This document shows, one piece after another, positions 35,457 through 40,452 of a DNA stretch of 40,452 bases. The position numbers were made by a program, and so were the translations under genes. Under the pieces are notes generated by a model, which had not been told where the DNA came from, did no database searches, and was given only the letters and a program-made list of their open reading frames with translations. The stretch's first letter is position 1. Each line of letters starts with the position of its first letter. Source of the stretch: Streptosporangiaceae bacterium (GTDB taxonomy: Bacteria; Actinomycetota; Actinomycetes; Streptosporangiales; Streptosporangiaceae); the NCBI GenBank assembly GCA_030041135.1, contig JASHOL010000423.1:1-40452 (forward strand). The letters are read 5' to 3'.

Positions 35457-35909
35457 GTGGCACAGTCCCGGTTCGTCGTGCAGCTGCACGACGCGACGCG
35501 CCTGCACTATGACCTTCGCATTCAGGTCGGCGGGGTGTTGCGGTCGTGGGCGGTGCCGAAGGGCCCGTCCATGGACTCCTCGGTCCGTCGGCTGGCGGTG
35601 CCGGTCGAGGACCACGAGTTGTCCGCGGGCGAGTTCGAGGGCGTCCACGAGGGCTCGGTGCGCGGCACCGGCGCGGTGATCATCTGGGACGAGGGCGGCG
35701 CTGAGATCCTCCGAGACGAGCCCGGCCACATGTCGGTGGTCCTGCATGGAAGGAAGCTGGAGGGCGGCTTCGCCCTGACTCGCACCGGGGAGCGCCGGTG
35801 GGTTCTGGTCAAGGTGCGGGACGAGTTCTCGCGGCCGGGGTCTGACATCACCGCCGAGCGGCCCGAGAGCGTGCGAAGCGGCCGAAGATGGGAGGAACTG
35901 GTTCGCTAG
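35457..35909 (+). CDS. stand-alone LigD-type 3'-phosphoesterase (DNA polymerase ligase N-terminal) domain protein
   Basis: RFVVQLHDATRLHYDLRIQVGGVLRSWAVPKGPSMD...LAVPVEDHEL...EFEGVHEGSVRGTGAVIIWDEG. Confidence 0.88.
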   Translation: MAQSRFVVQLHDATRLHYDLRIQVGGVLRSWAVPKGPSMDSSVRRLAVPVEDHELSAGEFEGVHEGSVRGTGAVIIWDEGGAEILRDEPGHMSVVLHGRKLEGGFALTRTGERRWVLVKVRDEFSRPGSDITAERPESVRSGRRWEELVR

Positions 35910-35945
35910 GACTGCCGCTCCCGCCGCTTGGCGCAGGCAACCGCC

Positions 35946-36545
35946 TCAGACTCGACGGACGACGGCCAGCCATGCCTGGGCGGTGGCGTTCATGAAATCG
36001 CGCCTGACCTCGAAGCTCTCGGCCGTGATCGAGTCGATGGCCCAGCCGTCGCTGAAGGCGGCCCGCAACTCGTCTTGACTGACACGCCGGGGGCCGACGT
36101 CCCCCGGCTGGCGATCGCTGAAGCACACCAGGTAGAGGTGGCCGCCCGGCCTGAGCGCGGCCGCGAGGCTCGCGACGTAGCGGGCGCGGTCTTCGTCGCC
36201 GAAGACGTGGAACAGCCCGCTGTCGATCAGGGTGTCGAACTGCGACCCGAGCGCCCCCAGGTTCAGGGCGTCGCCGACCTCGAAGCGCGCTTTCACGCCG
36301 CGCTCGGCGGCCTTTGCCCGAGCGCGCTCGATGGCGGTCGGCGAGACGTCGATGCCCAGGCCGTCCGCGGCACCGTGCGCCGCGGCCAGCAGGACCTGCT
36401 CTCCGGTGCCGCAGCCGGCATCGAGTACCCGGCCCGACAGCTTGCCTTCCTCGGCCAGGCGGACGAACACCGGCTGCGGGCGGCCGATGTCCCACGGTGC
36501 CGGGGTCGAACCTGAATAGGCGCTGTCCCACGTCGGCGTGGTCAT
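35946..36545 (-). CDS. class I SAM-dependent methyltransferase
   Basis: GRVLDAGCGTGEQVLLAAAHGADGLGIDVSP-type motif I and II; LIDSGLFHVFGDEDRARYVASLAAALRPGG. Confidence 0.92.
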   Translation of the reverse strand: MTTPTWDSAYSGSTPAPWDIGRPQPVFVRLAEEGKLSGRVLDAGCGTGEQVLLAAAHGAADGLGIDVSPTAIERARAKAAERGVKARFEVGDALNLGALGSQFDTLIDSGLFHVFGDEDRARYVASLAAALRPGGHLYLVCFSDRQPGDVGPRRVSQDELRAAFSDGWAIDSITAESFEVRRDFMNATAQAWLAVVRRV

Positions 36546-36688
36546 GAACGTGACTCCTCAGTCGGCCGGCCCCGCAGGGCATGCATCGTGGCGGCTCGAC
36601 GTTAGTGGGTCGGCCCGGCCGTTGTCTCGGCCCATGGCCGAGCAGCGTTGATCTTCGCGATCGCGGCGCGTCCTGATATACCGGAACT

Positions 36689-37651
36689 ATGACTGGAGAA
36701 GGCACAGCCGCGGGGGTGCGCAGCGCGGCCGCAGCGCTGCTCGGCGTGCTCGATGATGAGCAGCAGGCCCAGGCGGCGCTCCCGTTTGGCGACGAGGCGG
36801 CCCGGCGCTGGCTGGAGTACCGGCCGAATCCGAGGCCGGGTGCGTGCCTGGCCCTGATGAGCCTGGCCGGCCGTAAGGCCGCGCACCGCCTGCTGTCGAC
36901 GGCGCTGAGTGATCGGGGCTACGCCCAGGCGATGGTGATACTCGCGCTCGAGGAGACCCTGGACCGACTGGAGCAGGGATTCCCTGGCCGGCACAGCGGT
37001 GACTACTGGATCTCCGTCTTTGGCGAGCCGTCCAGTGACCAGGCCTGGTCGTGGCGGTTTGAGGGGCATCACCTCTCGGTCAGCATGACCGTGGTCGGCG
37101 AGGAAATCTCCGCCGCGCCTGTCTTCATGGGCGCCAATCCGGCTTGCGTCTCCTACGCCGGGTGCCCCGTGTCGCGGCCGCTTGGGCCGGAAGAAGACAT
37201 CGCGCGGGATTTGCTCGACGCACTTGGGCCGTCCGGGCGGGCCGCCGCGGTAGTGGCCGACCAACCCCCCGCCGACATCCGTACCGGCGTCAGGCCCGAC
37301 GCCGGGCAGCCGCTGGAGCCGCTCGGAATCTCCGCCGCCCGGCTGGGCCCGACGTCGGCGGCTCTGCTGGGCCAACTCGTGGCGGTATACCTCGACCGGC
37401 TGCCTGCCGAACTTGCCGCCAGGGAGGCAGGCCGGGTCGCGCACGGCGATCTGCACTTCGCGTGGGAGGGGCCGCTGCAGCCGGGCACGGGGCACTACTA
37501 CCGAGTGCAGGCTGACGATCTCCTGATCGAGTACGACAACACTCAGCAGGACGGCAACCACGCCCACACGGTGTTGCGCCGCCCGCGGGGCGACTTCGGA
37601 GCCGACTTGCTCGCCGCGCACTATCGCCAGGCGCACGTCACCACCGGGTAG
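36689..37651 (+). CDS. DUF3500 family protein
   Basis: LLGVLDDEQQAQAALPFGDEAARRWLEYRPNPRPG...HRLLSTALSDRGYAQAMVILALEETL...GDYWISVFGEPSSDQAWSWRFEGHHLSVS; C-terminal HYYRVQADDLLIEYDNTQQDGNHAHTVLRRPRGDFG. Confidence 0.9.
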   Translation: MTGEGTAAGVRSAAAALLGVLDDEQQAQAALPFGDEAARRWLEYRPNPRPGACLALMSLAGRKAAHRLLSTALSDRGYAQAMVILALEETLDRLEQGFPGRHSGDYWISVFGEPSSDQAWSWRFEGHHLSVSMTVVGEEISAAPVFMGANPACVSYAGCPVSRPLGPEEDIARDLLDALGPSGRAAAVVADQPPADIRTGVRPDAGQPLEPLGISAARLGPTSAALLGQLVAVYLDRLPAELAAREAGRVAHGDLHFAWEGPLQPGTGHYYRVQADDLLIEYDNTQQDGNHAHTVLRRPRGDFGADLLAAHYRQAHVTTG

Positions 37652-37672
37652 CGAGCGAACGCAGAACGCCCA

Positions 37673-39250
37673 TCACTTTGCCTGGCTGACAATGAACGCC
37701 TGGGCGCGGTTGCTGTTGGCGGGCGTCTCGTTGCCGCCGGCGACGCACAGGGCGACCTTGGGCGGGCACGCCACCGCGCCGACCGTGGCCCCTGGCGAGT
37801 CATTCGGGTTGTACCGGGCCGGCAGGCCGGCTGGAGTTACTGCCTTGCCCCAAATGCCGTGCCACTCGCTGACCACGAACGCGCTGCCGGTTCCGTAGGC
37901 CGAGCACGATGTGTTCTGACAGCCCGCGAACGCTCCGCCGGCGGCGCAGTAACCTGCCTTCGCGCATGACACCGAGGTGACCCAGAAGGTGCGGGCTATC
38001 ACGAGCGCGCGGGCCCAGTGGCCATTCGTCTCGCTGATAAGCGCGCCGAAGAGAAAATCATCGCCGGTCTCTTCGTACCCGCCCGCCACGCAGTCGCCGC
38101 TGGCCGGGCACGTCAGCGAAAGGACGTAGCCGACATCCCCGAAGCGGGTTGCCTGGCCCCACGTGCCGTGCCGCTCGTTCACCACGAACACCGCGGAGCA
38201 CCCGTCGTCGGGCCCCTGGCACGATTCAGGGACGCCAGCCTGGTAGTTCCCGGCCGCGGTGCAGTTGCCCGCCGACGGGCAGGCGATGGACGTAGCGTCG
38301 GCCCACAGGTCGGGGGTGTTGGCCTGGATGCCGGGCACCTCCTGTGCCGTGCCCCACTTGCCGTTGGTCTCGGTAACCACGAAAGGCTGGAGGGGCGGGA
38401 GGACATCGCTGGTCAGGTTGGTGCCGCTGGCATACTGCCCGGCGGCTGCGCAGTTGCCCGCCGACGCGCAGGTGACCGCGTCGATGCTCGCGTCTCCGCC
38501 GACGTTCAGCGCGGCCAGGCCGGGAACCTCCAGCGCCGGGTGCCAGCGGCCGCGCGTCTGGGTGGCTACCCAGACCTGCGTCACACCGCTGGAGTCGGTG
38601 AACGATCCCCCGGCCACGCACAAGCCGCCGGGCGCGCACCACACCGCGTTAACCCCGGCGCCTTTCAGCGGCGGCACCGGCACCGGCACCGCGGAACCCC
38701 ACCGGCCGTTGCGCTCGGTCGCGATGAACCACTGGCCGCCGGTACCGGTGTAGGTGCCCACCGCCACGCACACGCTCGTCCGCGCGCACGACACAAAGCT
38801 GACCTGGGCGTTCCCGCCTTTATTCAGCGCCGCCGTGCCCGGCACCTCCTGCGCCTTGCCCCACCGGCCCTTGCGCTCCTCCGTTACGAACGCCTGCAAA
38901 TGCTCGTGCTTGTCGGTGAAGTGGCCGCCCGCCACGCAGCCCCCGGCCGTCCAGCACGAGATCGCGGTGACCGAAGCGCTGGCACAGTAGCTGAGGCCCT
39001 GGTTGGCGCACGGGTTCTGGCCCTTGTTCACCCCCGCCAGGCCGGCCACCGGCTCCGCCCGGCCCCAGTGCACCCGCGCCGCCGCCGCGGGCACGCTCGC
39101 GGCTGCCGGTCGCAGACCAGTGCCGGCCACCAGCACCGCGCACGTCAGCGTCGCCGCAGCTGCCAGCATCACGATCGCACCGGGCCTTCGCATCCATCCT
39201 GGGCGTCGGCTGGCCGTAACGGTCCGCGCCCGGCTCAGCGTTGCTTTCAT
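37673..39250 (-). CDS. secreted Cys-rich repeat protein, probable beta-propeller-like
   Basis: Signal-peptide-like N-terminus (MKATLSRARTVTASRR...GAIVMLAAAATLTCAVLVAG); about 8 degenerate units alternating (V)xCxxxGxCxAGGxY and FVVxExxGxWGxAxxVPG. Confidence 0.82.
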   Translation of the reverse strand: MKATLSRARTVTASRRPGWMRRPGAIVMLAAAATLTCAVLVAGTGLRPAAASVPAAAARVHWGRAEPVAGLAGVNKGQNPCANQGLSYCASASVTAISCWTAGGCVAGGHFTDKHEHLQAFVTEERKGRWGKAQEVPGTAALNKGGNAQVSFVSCARTSVCVAVGTYTGTGGQWFIATERNGRWGSAVPVPVPPLKGAGVNAVWCAPGGLCVAGGSFTDSSGVTQVWVATQTRGRWHPALEVPGLAALNVGGDASIDAVTCASAGNCAAAGQYASGTNLTSDVLPPLQPFVVTETNGKWGTAQEVPGIQANTPDLWADATSIACPSAGNCTAAGNYQAGVPESCQGPDDGCSAVFVVNERHGTWGQATRFGDVGYVLSLTCPASGDCVAGGYEETGDDFLFGALISETNGHWARALVIARTFWVTSVSCAKAGYCAAGGAFAGCQNTSCSAYGTGSAFVVSEWHGIWGKAVTPAGLPARYNPNDSPGATVGAVACPPKVALCVAGGNETPANSNRAQAFIVSQAK

Positions 39251-39529
39251 CGTCACTCCGCGGTACGCACTGACCGCCGCCTCTCCCGCCGACGGCCGAC
39301 TGGCCACAAGGCTGCCTGCCTAGCTCAGGTCCCAACAAGGGGAGGCTTCCCCAATGCGGCACCCGCAGCCGCCACTAATCCGCGGCGGGCTTCACAGTTG
39401 CCTTCGGCGCGTGCTGGTTGGCAAATCCTCTCGGCCGCCATCAAAATGTGAGCACGCAGCGGAGTGCGCGCTGCGCGTGGGCGCGGGGATGTAGCCGGGA
39501 TCGGTCGGCCTCAGGCAAAGGAACTGCGA

Positions 39530-40452
39530 ATGCGCAGGATCGGGATCGGACTGCTTGGAGCATTGGTGGGCGCGGGCCTCGTCGCGACGTCGGCCGGGGC
39601 GAGTTCGGCGCTGGCCGGGAGTATCCGCGCAGGTGATGCCGCGAGTGTGGGCGCGAGGCCGGCGGGCACACCGAACCGCATGGCGCTCGTTCCGCCGAAC
39701 AGTCTCGGAGTGAGGCACCTTGACCCGCTGGCGGACAGCAGGCCAAGCGGGCTTCCGTCGAAGGCCACCCAGATCCGGGTACTCAAGGCCGTGCTGAGGC
39801 GCATTGCCGAGCATCCCGCGCTGCAAGGAGACGGCGTGGGCCTCGGCGGCTCCGACGTGGATGACTACAACCTCGGCGCCTTGTGGGAGCGCGGCATCGA
39901 TGGCGCCGGGACCACCGTCGCGGTCATCGAGGGCTGGAATTACCCGGCGATCGGCCAGTTCATCGCGTCATTCGACAAGCCCTACGGCTTGCCGAACCCG
40001 GTGATCAAGACCGTCTACCCGGCAGGCAAGCTACCGAAGAACTGCCCGCCCGGCATGGTCAAGCTCGGCAGTTACGGGTCATGCCAGGCGTGGCAGGGCG
40101 AGCTGGCGCTGGATGTCGCCTCCGTGCACATGGCAGCGCCGTACGCCAGGATCGTGATCTCGGCGACGCCCGCGGACACCCAGATCACCGATGACGCGGC
40201 GAGCCAGGTGGCGCCGCCGGAGATGATGGAGGCGGTCGAGTACATCGCCCGCCATCACCTGGCGAACGTGATCTCGATCAGTGACGGGACGGGCGAGTCG
40301 AGCTACAGCCACGGCCGGCCCGAGATCCTGGCCCAAGACCCCGGAGAGCTGGCGGCTGCGGCCGCGGGCATTCCGCTGCTGGTCGCGACCGGCGATTGCG
40401 GGGTCGTGCAGAACCTGCCCGTCGCGAACGGGCAGTGCGAGGACGTGACCCA
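39530..40452 (+). CDS. secreted sedolisin-type (S53) serine protease, truncated at window end
   Basis: Frame open to the window edge; MRRIGIGLLGALVGAGLVATSAGASSALAG signal; DVDDYNLGALWERGIDGAGTTVAVIEGWNYP; QGELALDVASVHMAAPYARI (Glu/Asp motif); ATGDCGVV. Not in the ORF track because no stop is reached. Confidence 0.82.
   Translation, partial: MRRIGIGLLGALVGAGLVATSAGASSALAGSIRAGDAASVGARPAGTPNRMALVPPNSLGVRHLDPLADSRPSGLPSKATQIRVLKAVLRRIAEHPALQGDGVGLGGSDVDDYNLGALWERGIDGAGTTVAVIEGWNYPAIGQFIASFDKPYGLPNPVIKTVYPAGKLPKNCPPGMVKLGSYGSCQAWQGELALDVASVHMAAPYARIVISATPADTQITDDAASQVAPPEMMEAVEYIARHHLANVISISDGTGESSYSHGRPEILAQDPGELAAAAAGIPLLVATGDCGVVQNLPVANGQCEDVT

Noticed and set aside
38018-39451. 477-aa plus-strand ORF opposite the repeat protein
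   Set aside because: Arg/Ala/His-rich shadow with no signal peptide; the minus strand has a signal peptide and a regular repeat.
1-40452. CRISPR arrays, tRNA/rRNA genes, insertion sequences
   Set aside because: Scanned by eye for spaced direct repeats, tRNA T-arm signatures and transposase motifs; none found convincingly. tRNAscan-SE, Infernal and ISfinder runs would be needed to exclude them.

Overview
This 40,452-bp window is high-GC and gene-dense, and looks like an actinobacterial chromosome. I saw no rRNA, tRNA, CRISPR array or clear mobile element by eye. The best-defined locus (about 1.2-9.35 kb) looks like a complete polyhydroxyalkanoate (PHA) cluster: a PhaZ-like depolymerase divergent from two acyl-CoA ligases, a thiolase, a PHA synthase with a long basic disordered N-terminus, and an SDR reductase. 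The palindrome ACCGAACGTTCGGT sits in its divergent promoter region. A closely related palindrome lies directly upstream of a TetR-ferredoxin-P450 operon about 17 kb away, which suggests a shared regulon. Other notable items: an MNT/HEPN toxin-antitoxin pair whose HEPN gene is absent from the supplied ORF track because its only plausible start is CTG; an ECF sigma factor fused to an anti-sigma zinc finger, TM helix and extracytoplasmic domain; an HTH gene convergent with a two-gene coiled-coil/membrane-protein module; a stand-alone LigD-type phosphoesterase that appears to lack a conserved Tyr; a membrane protein with a probable in-frame internal deletion; and a secreted Cys-rich repeat protein divergent from a sedolisin (S53) protease that runs off the window end. 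All functional calls come from motif recognition by eye; no database search was run.
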